A DNA stretch of 64,000 nucleotides, taken from Flavobacterium piscis (GTDB lineage Bacteria > Bacteroidota > Bacteroidia > Flavobacteriales > Flavobacteriaceae). Numbering within the stretch: position 1 is the first letter of the stretch; every line of letters starts with the position of its first letter. Location: the NCBI RefSeq assembly GCF_001686925.1, contig NZ_LVEN01000035.1:248001-312000 (forward strand), given 5' to 3'. The position numbers and the translations under genes are program-made. This document shows positions 9,359 to 19,300 of the stretch, piece after piece. The notes under the pieces were generated by a model. That model did not search any database. It worked only from the letters and a program-made list of their open reading frames with translations, and had not been told where the DNA came from.

Positions 9359-9985
9359 ATGGATATTCTTGAATTATTAGGGAACATTGGTAAAACAGAA
9401 GAAAAAGACAAAATTTCGTACTCAGCTGGCGTTGTAATGGCTTTGAGCCTTAAAGATATTGGCTTTGATGAAATTAAATATGAAGATTATACAGACGGAA
9501 TGAGATCTGTACTTGAGAAATCTACTGAGAAAATTTCGCCTAAACGTTCTATTGAAATTTTTAATAATTACGTAGCGCTTTTACAGGAAGAATTAAAAGT
9601 AAAAAATGCAGCAATTGGAAAAGCTTTTTTAGAAAAAAACGCAAAAAGAGAAGGCATTGTTACGTTGGCAAGCGGTTTACAATATGAAATTTTAGCAGAA
9701 GGAAGAGGACAAATCCCCAAAATTACAGATACTATAGATGTTATTTATGAGGGGTATTTACTCAATAAAGATGTTTTTGATTCTACTAAAGAAACCGGGC
9801 CTCAAAAAATGCGTATTTTACAAACTTTAACCGGCTGGCAGGAAGCTCTGCAATTAATGCCTGAAGGTTCCCGCTGGAAAATTTATATTCCGCATGATTT
9901 AGCATATGGGCATATTGGAGCACCACCGATGATTCAGCCTAATTCGACTTTGATTTTCATAATTGAACTTTTAAATATAGTCTAA
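9359..9985 (+). CDS. FKBP-type peptidyl-prolyl isomerase, cytoplasmic, in hydrogenase operon
   Basis: 208 aa. An alpha-helical N-terminal half (to about residue 105), like the dimerisation domain of FklB/Mip proteins, precedes a C-terminal FKBP domain. FKBP landmarks are DTIDVIYEGYL, DVFDST, GWQEALQLMPEG and IPHDLAYG. The usual FxVxxVIPGW loop is altered (MRILQTLTGW), so activity towards proline may be modified. There is no signal peptide and no His/Cys-rich metal tail, so it is not a SlyD, the FKBP known to help nickel insertion in E. coli. It sits 3 bases after hypF and 1 base before hypD, which makes a dedicated role in hydrogenase folding or maturation likely (inference). Confidence 0.88.
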   Translation: MDILELLGNIGKTEEKDKISYSAGVVMALSLKDIGFDEIKYEDYTDGMRSVLEKSTEKISPKRSIEIFNNYVALLQEELKVKNAAIGKAFLEKNAKREGIVTLASGLQYEILAEGRGQIPKITDTIDVIYEGYLLNKDVFDSTKETGPQKMRILQTLTGWQEALQLMPEGSRWKIYIPHDLAYGHIGAPPMIQPNSTLIFIIELLNIV

Positions 9986-9986
9986 A

Positions 9987-11063
9987 ATGAAATATCTGTC
10001 TGAATATCGAAATCCTGAATTGGTCAAACATTATATAAACGAAATTCATAGGATAACGACAAAACCATGGAATATCATGGAAATTTGTGGAGGACAGACA
10101 CATGCACTAGTCAAAAACGGATTACTGGATTTGCTGCCAAAAAACATCAGAATGATTCATGGTCCTGGCTGTCCGGTTTGTGTTACTCCTATTTCATTAA
10201 TCAATAAAGCGATTGAGTTAATGCATCAGGGTGTCATCATGTGTTCGTTTGGAGATATGATAAGAGTTCCCGGATCATCAAAAAGTTTGTTGCAGGCAAA
10301 GGCAGAAGGCGGAGAATTACGTATTTTATATTCTCCTCTTGAAGCTGTAAATATTGCTGCAAAAAATCCAGACCGTGAAGTTGTATTTTTTGCTGTTGGT
10401 TTTGAAACTACCGCCCCGAGCAATGCATTAGCGGTGATGCATGCGCAAAAACTGGGTTTGACCAATTTTAGTTTGTTAGTTTCTCATGTTTTGGTTCCAC
10501 CTGCAATGGAAGCGATTTTATCTGATGAATTTTGCATCATTAACGCGTTTTTAGGAGCAGGACATGTTTGCACAATTGTTGGCTTTGAAGAATATTATCC
10601 GATTGCCGAAAAATTTAAAATTCCGATAGTTGTTGCCGGATTTGAACCTGTCGATATCGTTCAGGCTATTTATCATGCCGTACTTCAATTGGAACAAGGA
10701 AAATATGAAGTAGAAAATCAATATACAAGATTGGTAAAAGAAGAAGGAAATGTAAAAGCCAAAGAAGTTGTAAATACTATTTTTACAATAGGTAATCAGG
10801 AATGGCGAGGTATTGGAACTATAGAAAACAGCGGACTGGTTTTAAGAGAAGCCTATAAAATGTATGATGCCAGCGTAAAGTTTACAATAAAAGCAGGCAA
10901 CGAAAAAACAGACGAACTTTGTATAGCCGGACAAATTTTAACGGGAAATAAAAAACCCAATCAATGTCCTGAATTTGGTAAAAAATGTAAACCTTCTAAT
11001 CCTCTTGGCGCACCGATGGTTTCTTCTGAAGGTGCTTGTGCTGCCTATTTTAATTATCAATAA
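9987..11063 (+). CDS. hypD: Hydrogenase Fe-cofactor assembly protein HypD
   Basis: HypD is the iron-sulfur scaffold on which, with HypC, the Fe(CN)2CO unit is assembled. The 358-aa protein has the conserved motifs CGGQTH, GPGCPVCVTP and GFETTAPSNA, plus the C-terminal cysteines of the [4Fe-4S] cluster (ELCIAGQI, CPEFGKKC, EGACAAY). The reading frame begins one base after the FKBP stop, indicating tight coupling. Together with hypABCE and hypF this completes the six-gene Hyp set within the window. Confidence 0.97.
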   Translation: MKYLSEYRNPELVKHYINEIHRITTKPWNIMEICGGQTHALVKNGLLDLLPKNIRMIHGPGCPVCVTPISLINKAIELMHQGVIMCSFGDMIRVPGSSKSLLQAKAEGGELRILYSPLEAVNIAAKNPDREVVFFAVGFETTAPSNALAVMHAQKLGLTNFSLLVSHVLVPPAMEAILSDEFCIINAFLGAGHVCTIVGFEEYYPIAEKFKIPIVVAGFEPVDIVQAIYHAVLQLEQGKYEVENQYTRLVKEEGNVKAKEVVNTIFTIGNQEWRGIGTIENSGLVLREAYKMYDASVKFTIKAGNEKTDELCIAGQILTGNKKPNQCPEFGKKCKPSNPLGAPMVSSEGACAAYFNYQ

Positions 11064-11071
11064 AACTCAAA

Positions 11072-11788
11072 ATGATCGGATTTTTAATTACGGTGTATGC
11101 CGGACTCGAACATGCCTTTGAAGCTGATCATTTACTGGCTGTCAATAATCTCGTTACTAATAGAAATAAGATTAAAGATGCACTAAAAGATGGAATTTTT
11201 TGGGGAATTGGGCATACCTCGACCATATTTATAGTAGGTATTATTATGATTGGCTTTAAGATTTCGATCAGCGAAAATATTTTTAGTTATCTTGAAGCAG
11301 TAGTGGGATTGATGTTAATTATTTTAGGAACCATTCGTTTATTCAAATTATTATACAAAAAACGACATTCACATACCTATTCTCACAGTCATTCACACAC
11401 ACACAGCAACGGACTTACGCATACGCATATGCACACCCATACTTACTTTCACTCCCATCCTATCGTCTCTTTTCAGCACAAACATTATGACACTTCTAAA
11501 AATTATAAAGCTGCCTTTGGTGTAGGTTTGGTTCATGGACTGGCCGGAAGCGGATCTTTAGTGATTCTGGTTATTTCGCAAATGAAAACACCTCTGGAAG
11601 GTTTGATGTATATTTTAGTTTTTGGTGTGGGATCTATTCTGGGGATGTTTATCGCATCCGGATTATTTAGTATTCCGTTTACCAGGAGCATTCTTAGATC
11701 TCAAAAATTACAATATGCATTAGTTATAATTTCTTCTGTAATTTGTATTGTTTTTGGATTTAAAATCATCTACACTAATTTAATTTAG
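11072..11788 (+). CDS. Nickel/cobalt permease of the NicO/UreH-like family
   Basis: 238-aa membrane protein. The first helix contains HAFEADHLLAV, the H-x4-DH metal signature of nickel/cobalt transporters. A cytoplasmic or periplasmic loop near residues 104-142 is extremely rich in His (HSHTYSHSHSHTH and following) and should bind metal. About six hydrophobic segments are visible. It closes the hydrogenase operon, 8 bases after hypD, so nickel supply for the hydrogenase is the obvious role. Efflux of the RcnA type is the alternative but is less likely given the operon context. Confidence 0.85.
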   Translation: MIGFLITVYAGLEHAFEADHLLAVNNLVTNRNKIKDALKDGIFWGIGHTSTIFIVGIIMIGFKISISENIFSYLEAVVGLMLIILGTIRLFKLLYKKRHSHTYSHSHSHTHSNGLTHTHMHTHTYFHSHPIVSFQHKHYDTSKNYKAAFGVGLVHGLAGSGSLVILVISQMKTPLEGLMYILVFGVGSILGMFIASGLFSIPFTRSILRSQKLQYALVIISSVICIVFGFKIIYTNLI

Positions 11789-12133
11789 GGCTTAAAACCC
11801 TATTCTATCCTAAATCTAAAAGGTTCTAAGACTAATTCAATAATATCTTCGGGTGCCATAAAAGCTCTTTTTTTTTAGTATTTATATAAAAGAATTGATG
11901 GTTAAAGAGCTTAATAGTTACTTTTTCCTACTCTTTTTAAATCTGATTTTTAAAGAAAAACTACTCGGAAATAAGTTTTCGACATAGTACTATTTCCGCA
12001 GCAATAAAATGTTAAAAAATAAATTCATTCTTGTATTTTCGATTCATTATTCTATAGAAATTTAAAGTATATTCGCCAAAAAAATTATGCCACTGATTTT
12101 TTTTGCATCCAAAAACAATTAAACCTACATAGA
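11789..12133. other. Intergenic region after the hydrogenase operon
   Basis: About 345 AT-rich bases without a convincing ORF. A short AGGG/CCCT inverted repeat near 11788-11803 is too weak to call a terminator. No repeat or operator was recognised. Confidence 0.4.
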
Positions 12134-12565
12134 ATGAAATCTTTACATTTATTACTTATTACGTTATTTTTTGTTGCTGCACAATCTCATGCCCAGGTGC
12201 ATGTAGATCAAATTACATACAATGGTCGTGATCATTATATTACCACTACAATTGGTTATCCTGTTCCCGGAACTTATATTCCTACAGGACAAAAAGCGCC
12301 AAGTACAATTTTAAATCCTGACGGTACCGGTGTTATCCAGGCAGACGATTTAAGTAAAACTAAGATCAACTGGGGAATTGAATGTACAGATGAAGGAATT
12401 CCGGTTTTTAAGGAAGGTTTCAATAGTGCATCTTATACATTTTGGTACAGAACAAATGATAGCGATGCATGGATTTATTCTCAATTTTCTATTCATTTTG
12501 CCAAGAAAAAAATGTTTTTAATGGGAGAAAGAGTAAAAGAATATGTGGATTATAACGTTAAGTAA
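12134..12565 (+). CDS. Secreted protein of unknown function
   Basis: 143 aa with a clear Sec signal peptide (MKSLHLLLITLFFVAAQSHA, cleavage expected after AHA-like HA-Q near residue 21). The mature part is about 120 aa, rich in beta-prone and aromatic residues, with two Cys-poor strands and no motif I recognise. It stands alone between the hydrogenase operon and an acyl-CoA synthetase, with its own upstream region. I cannot assign a function. Confidence 0.8.
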   Translation: MKSLHLLLITLFFVAAQSHAQVHVDQITYNGRDHYITTTIGYPVPGTYIPTGQKAPSTILNPDGTGVIQADDLSKTKINWGIECTDEGIPVFKEGFNSASYTFWYRTNDSDAWIYSQFSIHFAKKKMFLMGERVKEYVDYNVK

Positions 12566-12745
12566 TTTTTCATAAAATTTAGTCCCTGAAATAAACATTT
12601 CTCGGTATTTCAAAAAATTACTACAAAAAAGAAAACGTTTTCGTAAATTTTCTATAATACCTATAATTTTTCCCATAAAATTTTATAAAATTAAAAATCA
12701 TACCTAATTTTTATTTAATTTGCGGTAAAATTCAATATATTAAAC

Positions 12746-14527
12746 ATGGTTTCAATCACACGCCTTTTTGATTTTCCCTATTATCAACAAGAAACTTACA
12801 ACCTTCCAGTTGCCTTAGCAACCAAAAAAAACGGAGTCTGGGAAAAAACTTCTAGCCAGGAATATATTGCAAAAGCAAATGCTATTTCGAGAGCATTATT
12901 ACGTATAGGCGTTCAAAAAGATGATAAAATTGCTTTAATCACTTCAAACAATCGTACCGAATGGAATATCATGGATATTGGTATTTTGCAAACCGGTGCA
13001 CAAAACGTCCCTATTTATCCCACAATTGCCGAAGAAGATTACGAATACATATTAAATCATAGCGGAAGTATTTACTGTTTTGTATCTGATGAAGAAGTAC
13101 TTAACAAAGTAAACGCAATAAAAGCAAATGTCCCACAATTAAAAGAGGTTTATTCTTTTAATGAAATTACAGGATGCAAACACTGGACCGAGTTATTGAC
13201 ACTTGGCGAAGATGAGAGCAATCAGAATGAAGTTGAAGCCAGAAAAGACAGTATTAAAACGGATGATTTAGCTACCATTATTTATACATCAGGAACAACA
13301 GGAAGACCTAAAGGTGTAATGCTTTCGCACCAAAATATTGTGTCGAATGTTTTAGACAGTGCGCCAAGAATTCCGTTTGATCCGGGAAAAAGTACTGCTT
13401 TGAGTTTCTTGCCTATTTGCCATATTTTTGAAAGAATGATTTTGTATATCTATCAATATTATGGTGTATCTGTTTATTTTGGAGAATCGATTGATAAAAT
13501 CAGTGATAACTTAAAAGAAGTTCGTCCTACAGTGATTACAGCTGTACCAAGACTTTTAGAAAAAGTATACGATAAAATTTATGCCAAAGGTGGTGAACTA
13601 ACCGGTATCAAGAAAAAACTATTTTTCTGGGCCATCGATTTAGGTTTAAGATACGAGCCATACGGAGCCAATGGTTTTTGGTATGAATTTCAGTTGAAAA
13701 TTGCACGAAAACTTATTTTCAGTAAATGGAAAGAAGGTTTAGGAGGAAATTTAGAATTAATGGTTTCCGGAAGTGCTGCTTTACAACCGCGCTTAACGAG
13801 AGTTTTTGCTGCTGCCGAAATTCCGGTTATGGAAGGTTACGGTTTATCTGAAACTTCTCCAGTAATTGCTGTAAACGATCAAAGAAACAAAGGTTTCAAG
13901 ATTGGAACGGTTGGTAAAGTAATTCGCAACGTTGAAGTAAAAATTGCTCAGGATGGAGAAATTCTTTGTAAAGGACCAAATGTAATGTTAGGTTATTTTA
14001 AAGATCCTGAAAAAACTGCCGAAGCTTTGCAGGACGGATATTTTCATACAGGAGATATTGGTGAAATTGACAGCGAAGGTTTCCTTAAAATTACAGATCG
14101 TAAAAAAGAAATGTTTAAAACTTCGGGCGGAAAATATATTGCTCCTCAATTGATTGAAAATGCGATGAAACAATCTCGTTTTATTGAACAAATCATGGTA
14201 ATTGGTGACGGAGAAAAAATGCCTGCCGCTTTTATTCAGCCTAATTTTGATTTCGTAAAAGAATGGGCAAGATTACATAAAGTAACTTTAGGAAGCAGCA
14301 ATGCAGAAATTAGCTCAAATGCCGATGTCATTAAGCGTATCGACGAAGAAGTAGAGAAAATCAATGAGAAATTTGGTCACTGGGAAAAAATCAAACGTTT
14401 TGAGCTTACTCCGGATGTTTGGTCTATCGATGGCGGACAATTGACTCCAACATTAAAATTAAAGCGTAAAATTATTAAAGAGATTTACAAAGATCTTTAC
14501 GCTAAAATATATGGTCAGAATTCATAA
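12746..14527 (+). CDS. Long-chain acyl-CoA synthetase (AMP-forming)
   Basis: 593-aa member of the ANL adenylating-enzyme family, close to the FadD15/long-chain-fatty-acid-CoA ligase type. It activates fatty acids to acyl-AMP and then acyl-CoA. Visible signatures are the P-loop TIIYTSGTTGRPKGVML near residue 180, the acyl-binding motif EGYGLSETSPVI, HTGDIG and TDRKKEMFKTSGGKYI with the catalytic-region lysine. Substrate chain length cannot be read from sequence. It is monocistronic and followed by a strong terminator. It could feed the beta-oxidation operon at 37-43 kb. Confidence 0.93.
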   Translation: MVSITRLFDFPYYQQETYNLPVALATKKNGVWEKTSSQEYIAKANAISRALLRIGVQKDDKIALITSNNRTEWNIMDIGILQTGAQNVPIYPTIAEEDYEYILNHSGSIYCFVSDEEVLNKVNAIKANVPQLKEVYSFNEITGCKHWTELLTLGEDESNQNEVEARKDSIKTDDLATIIYTSGTTGRPKGVMLSHQNIVSNVLDSAPRIPFDPGKSTALSFLPICHIFERMILYIYQYYGVSVYFGESIDKISDNLKEVRPTVITAVPRLLEKVYDKIYAKGGELTGIKKKLFFWAIDLGLRYEPYGANGFWYEFQLKIARKLIFSKWKEGLGGNLELMVSGSAALQPRLTRVFAAAEIPVMEGYGLSETSPVIAVNDQRNKGFKIGTVGKVIRNVEVKIAQDGEILCKGPNVMLGYFKDPEKTAEALQDGYFHTGDIGEIDSEGFLKITDRKKEMFKTSGGKYIAPQLIENAMKQSRFIEQIMVIGDGEKMPAAFIQPNFDFVKEWARLHKVTLGSSNAEISSNADVIKRIDEEVEKINEKFGHWEKIKRFELTPDVWSIDGGQLTPTLKLKRKIIKEIYKDLYAKIYGQNS

Positions 14528-14549
14528 TCAAAATAATATAACCAAACGA

Positions 14550-14581
14550 AAACGGCTGTCTCATAAGACAGCCGTTTTTTA
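14550..14581 (+). terminator. Intrinsic terminator after acyl-CoA synthetase
   Basis: Perfect inverted repeat AACGGCTGTC / GACAGCCGTT with a TCATAA loop and T-run. It lies between convergent genes and is flanked by A and T runs on both sides, so it may work in both directions. Confidence 0.9.
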
Positions 14582-14617
14582 TTTAGCGAAGATTTCCTTC
14601 AATTGACAAATGAGTAT

Positions 14618-15196
14618 CTAACCACTCGAAAACCGGATTGCTTTTTCCGGATAGCTCTTTTGATCTCCTTTTTTAGAGAATAGAGTGGCGAAATTTGAAA
14701 AAAGACGTTTTTTTCCAGCATATTCTCCTGACTTTTCATTTTCTGCAAAAGCGGCACTTTTTCTGATCTTTTTCTCTGCTTCAACAGCTGTCTTAGTATT
14801 GTAGCTGTTTTCAACTTTTCTTGCATCTTCCATTCTACACGCTTTATTAAAGTTTTTAAACGGACGTGGTTGAAAATCAACCATAACTGCAGCCAGATTT
14901 ATTGCATCAATATTCGACGGATCTGTTTCTCCTTTCAAGAAGGTTTCAATAGGTCTGAACTTGTCTTTTTGATCTTTAAATTTCTTCTTTTTCGTATAAT
15001 CAAAATCTATAGAAAATAAATTTCTAAAAACATTTAAGTCTTCCTGACTTACACCATTCTCGAATATAAACCAACAGAAATCACGTAGTTTTCCACGAGA
15101 TGGACTGTACAAGTAATCAAAGTACTCGCCTTCTTTTTCGATCTCGTATTTTTTTCTAATCTCTTTTTTGTATCTATCTAATGTATTGTTGTTCAT
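14618..15196 (-). CDS. Hypothetical protein
   Basis: 192 aa, highly charged and lysine-rich, with no signal peptide or membrane segment. The N-terminal part (YKKEIRKKYEIEKEGEYFDYL, then a W/F-rich DFCWFIFENG) looks folded; the C-terminal third is low-complexity KK/EE-rich. I do not recognise a family. It is convergent with the acyl-CoA synthetase and shares the terminator at 14550. A shorter frame-shifted reading of the same DNA was judged a shadow. Confidence 0.6.
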   Translation of the reverse strand: MNNNTLDRYKKEIRKKYEIEKEGEYFDYLYSPSRGKLRDFCWFIFENGVSQEDLNVFRNLFSIDFDYTKKKKFKDQKDKFRPIETFLKGETDPSNIDAINLAAVMVDFQPRPFKNFNKACRMEDARKVENSYNTKTAVEAEKKIRKSAAFAENEKSGEYAGKKRLFSNFATLFSKKGDQKSYPEKAIRFSSG

Positions 15197-15229
15197 GGTA
15201 TATATTTTTTGTTTTATTTAATTCATTTT

Positions 15230-15402
15230 TAATTTGCCACTAAAGCACTAATCTTTATTTTTTTAATTGCCGCAAAGGCTCTAAGACACTAAGTTTTTTT
15301 ACTCTTCACTATTTTGTCTGCTCCTCACAAAGACGCCAGATCTTTAATCCAATTCTTATAAAAAAATCTTTGTGCCTTCGCGCCTTTGTGGCAAAACTTT
15401 AC
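15230..15402. repeat. Interspersed intergenic repeat (gccact-aag-cgct type)
   Basis: Contains phrases such as tttgccactaaagcac, ctctaagacactaagttttt and cgcctttgtggcaaaac. Close variants occur at about 26050-26150, 26857-27060 and 35283-35437. Non-coding and dispersed, with no visible ends or target duplications. Confidence 0.5.
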
Positions 15403-15412
15403 TTTTTAAGCA

Positions 15413-15440
15413 TAAAAAAAGCACCCGATTAAAGGTGCTT
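15413..15440 (-). terminator. Intrinsic terminator of small ORF 15469-15561
   Basis: Reading the minus strand, AAGCACC / GGTGCTT with an 8-base loop is followed by seven or more T. It lies 28 bases beyond the stop codon of the small ORF. Confidence 0.85.
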
Positions 15441-15468
15441 CATGAGATTTGAGTAAGACATATCTATC

Positions 15469-15561
15469 CTACTGCCATTCATGCACCTGTATTGTAAAAC
15501 ATCCAGAAACGAATCCTGGGGCTTGTAATGCTACGCTATATGAGTTATATTTAAAATCCAT
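15469..15561 (-). CDS. Candidate small peptide gene, 30 aa
   Basis: Minus-strand ORF of 30 codons starting ATG at 15561 (MDFKYNSYSV...), containing APGFVSGCF and ending VHEWQ. It is framed by a textbook Bacteroidetes promoter: TATCTTTG at 15626-15633 and TTTG 21 bp further upstream at 15655-15658. A strong terminator lies at 15413-15440. The predicted transcript is about 205 nt with a leader of about 58 nt. The promoter-ORF-terminator unit is clear; translation is not proven, and a small non-coding RNA is the alternative. No modification or export gene is adjacent. It resembles the next small ORF in size, layout and a GF-(V/I)...SGC element. Confidence 0.55.
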   Translation of the reverse strand: MDFKYNSYSVALQAPGFVSGCFTIQVHEWQ

Positions 15562-15625
15562 TTTATTTGTTGTATTGTATTTTTAAATCATTATTGTTTG
15601 AAATTTTATCTTCAAATTTCTTCGA

Positions 15626-15658
15626 CAAAGATATAGTTGAAAAGATCAATTATCCAAA
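15626..15658 (-). promoter_or_regulatory. Bacteroidetes-type promoter of the 30-aa ORF
   Basis: On the minus strand, TTTG (15658-15655), a 21-bp spacer and TATCTTTG (15633-15626) match the -33/-7 consensus TTTG-N19-23-TAnnTTTG. Transcription should begin near 15620. Confidence 0.65.
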
Positions 15659-15971
15659 TCATTTTTAATATTTATTTTACTGATTATCAATTGATTAAAT
15701 CAATAAAAAAGCATAGAAATGGCTGTCCGCATACTTGTGCAGATTCTTATTTTTTATCAATTGACTGTCTATCATCAAATTACTTTTCAAGAGTATAATT
15801 CCTTAATTAGTCTTATCATGTAACATTTCATCTATTATTATTTTATTTTTTTTTAGTTAAAAGTTATTTTTTTCATTTCCTGTACTACTAAGTAATCTAA
15901 ATTATCATCCTGAACGATCCCGATCGTATCGGAAAAGTGTCTTATTTCGACTTTCCTCATTGTGACAAAAC

Positions 15972-15998
15972 AAAAAAAGCGCCCCGAAAAGGACGCTT
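15972..15998 (-). terminator. Intrinsic terminator of small ORF 16024-16149
   Basis: On the minus strand, AAGCGTCC / GGGCGCTT (one G-T pair) is followed by a run of seven T. It lies about 25 bases after the small ORF's stop. Confidence 0.85.
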
Positions 15999-16023
15999 TA
16001 ATATATTTATGTTGAGTTTGTAA

Positions 16024-16149
16024 CTACAATTTACACTTCAATTCATTAAAATACATATTACATCCCGAACCTTTAGACGCGATAAATCCCGCTAAACGAT
16101 CGTTATATTGTCTTACAGACAGATTGCTATATATGTGTTTTGTTTCCAT
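16024..16149 (-). CDS. Candidate small peptide gene, 41 aa
   Basis: Minus-strand ORF of 41 codons (METKHIYSNLSVRQYNDR...) with RLAGFIASKGSGC and two further residues before a Cys-containing end (ELKCKL). A TACATTTG -7 box lies only 8 bases before the ATG (minus strand, 16165-16158), implying a very short leader or leaderless mRNA; no -33 TTTG is clear. A terminator follows. Size, orientation and the GF-(I/V)..SGC element resemble the ORF at 15469-15561, 460 bp away. Product unknown; a small RNA remains possible. Confidence 0.5.
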   Translation of the reverse strand: METKHIYSNLSVRQYNDRLAGFIASKGSGCNMYFNELKCKL

Positions 16150-16330
16150 TTCAGGACCAAATGTACAATATATTTTAACATTTATATAGTATTAACACTG
16201 AAATATTTATCAGTCAGCCATCAATTTTAACCTAAATTTTCCTTTAAAAAAACCAATAACCCTTAATAATTTCATATTTTTGAGAGTATACGCACACTTT
16301 ATTTTTTATCAATTCAGTCCTTAAAACAGC

Positions 16331-19300
16331 ATGAAAAAATATTTAAAATACATAGACGGAAATTCTGATAAGTTTTGGCAAATTGAAGTTACAGGATTAG
16401 AATATACTGTGACTTATGGCAAAAACGGAACATCGGGAACATCGCAAACCAAAAAATTCGCTACAGACGAAGAATGTCTGAAAGCAGCAGAAAAAATACT
16501 GGCCGAAAAAGTAAAAAAAGGATATTCAGAAACTGGTGATGTTACTGTGGCTTCAAAACCAAAAACAGAAAAAAGCGCTAAATCTGATGAAGTTCTCGAA
16601 GAGTACGATGCCATTGTAAAATCTAAAAATATAGATTTACTATTGCCTTTCCTTAAGGAAAAATCAAAAGGAAATATTGAAGCGCTAAAAAAGCTAATCA
16701 AGAAAAGTAAACGTTATTTTATGACCTATACTGATCTTACAAAAGATCCGGGTTATGTAAAAAAAGACAAACACGATTATGGCTGGGGAACACGCGGCGA
16801 TAAAAAGCAAAGTGATATTATTACGCTTAGTGCCATCGCTTTATTTGATAAAACCGATATTAATTCCTGGGATGAAGCTTTGAGTTTGTTAAACGAAATA
16901 GACGAAAAACCACAGGTTTTGGAGGTTCTATTGTGGGCAAAACCCAACTGGCTGGATACTTTTATTTTAGATAAAGTAAAAAGGCAAGACTGGGTAGGTT
17001 TCAACTACCATACACTTCGCAAATTAGAGGAACATCATTTATTGCAGTTCAATCCTGAATTATATGCGCTGACACTGGCTGCAACAAATGAGTGGCGTGC
17101 CAAGATGAAGACTAGAAATTTTATTAATACGTCATTGAATGATAAATTAACCTACCAAAGGGATATTCCGGAACTGTTTCATTATGAAACGATTCTGCAC
17201 AGCAGTTTCTTTAGGGAAAATGACAAACAAAAACACGATGAATTCCAGACTTGGGCGATTATCTACAAATCATTATTAGACGAAAAAAAGATGGATCGTG
17301 CGTTTTTTATCGAAAATGCCATCCTGATTCAAACCAAGGAATGGAACAATAACCTGAAATCATTTTTTAGAAAAAGAATCGAGGAGTTTAATGTTACGCC
17401 CGATGAACTGATCGTGCTGCAGGAAAATATATTCTCGTATTTACACCATCCTTATCCGCCCATAACGAGCTACGGAATTGAACTGATTAAGAAAATTTAC
17501 GATCATCCAAAATTCAAAACCAAATCATTTCTCGAATGGCTCGAGCCGCTTATGATGCGAAGCGATTGCAAAGCAGCGATTAAAAATGTTTTGCCAATTC
17601 TAGAGAAAATAAATAAATCAAATCCAAAACTTAGCACCACAATAGCATCCATTATTGCCGATGTTTATGTCATTGCCGATTTGGCTTTACAGGAACGTGC
17701 TACCAAAATTATCACCAAAATTGCGAACGTAAAAGATAAAGTGCTAAAAGAGAAATTATCCTCATACGTAACGCTAATGCAGGGAAATATAAAATCAGGA
17801 TTAACGCAATTTTTAGATGAAGATGCTCTGGTTGTTGACTCTGATGCTCTTGAAGAATACACATTCGAACCTCAACAAGAATTATTGCTTACAGAAGAAG
17901 TTCAGTTGCCAAAGGATTGGAACGATGTTGTTTTTCAGTTTGGAAATTTCATCAATTCCGAAGAAACGGTAGATTCAGAAATTTTACTCAACATTTATAT
18001 CTCGCAACGTAATTTGTTTCCGGCAGATTATAGCGCGCAATTACAGCCTTACGAAAAACAATTGCAAAAGCATTATTTTGAAGCAACTCACAAAAATTTC
18101 GTGAAGGCATTTTTACAATCTAAAATCGCCAACATCGATAACAAATTCAATAGCAAAGTCAATCATTATTCAAAGATTATTACCACTTTGTTAATGCAGC
18201 CTTTACTCGAAAAAGCACAGCAAAAAATAGATTCAAATTCTACTTTGCCTCTTCTCTCTTTTCCGAGTCATAAACCGTATTGGGTTGCGCCAAAAGTTTT
18301 ATTAGAAAGGGTTATTGCGTATCAAAATACAAAAGAAGAAATTGATTATACCGATTTAGCTATTGCAATTGCCCGTATGCCCAGAGAAAATATCGAGGAA
18401 GCCATTCCGTTATTGGATAAAATTGAAGGTGAAATAAAACCGCTTTTAACGTTCTGTCTTGGTGTTGATGAAAAACTGAACTTAGACTCTACATCTTTAT
18501 TTTCGAAACTATTGGCAACAATGGGAAAAACGACCAAAGAAACAGGGAACTTATCCCTTTGGGCGGTTGCAGCACGAACATTTTATCCAAACGATACTTT
18601 CCCTGAATTCGAAAATACTTATCTAAAAGATATTCCGTTTGTGGTGGCTCCTTTTAAACCTCAGGTAGAGTTTAAGGAAAAATGGAACGAATGGACGAAT
18701 TATCAAACCAAAGAAAAAGAAAGAACGCCATCCTGGTACGAACTAAAATTCGACTTGCCTAATTATTCTAAAATCCCCAATTATTTACTTTACAGTCAGG
18801 ATGTTTACAAGAGATCAAACACTTGGGATTATAATATCAATTATGCGGGAAATACTTATTTCTGGCACAGCCTTACTCCGCAAAACTCAGATGCACTCGC
18901 GTTGACTTTATTGCATAATTGTAATATTGCCGATGGAGCAAAACCGGAATTAAAAGGTTTTCTGGACGTTATCAACAGACCTGAATTTCGATTCTCAGAT
19001 ATTAGCTTGCTTTTATATGCCTGCTGCTTTTTTCAGGAAAAGAAAGATTTACGATTGATGGCATCCGAAGTTTTGATGCATTTAATCGAAAAACAAGCGA
19101 TAGATATTGAGCTTTTTGCTCAGAAAATAGCGTATTTGACCACCGAAAAATATGGTGTATTTTTAAGATTAGCCGACGGATTAATTGCCCTAAAAGATGT
19201 TTCTCCTTTACATAACAATGCTTTATTGAAGTTGCTAAACTCTTTCTTTGCCAATCTTGATTTAAAAGACAAATTGCCAACGAACTTCAAAAAAATAATA

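Noticed and set aside
9359..9985. SlyD-type nickel chaperone
   Set aside because: No His/Cys-rich C-terminal tail and an extra N-terminal helical domain; it is an FklB/Mip-like FKBP.
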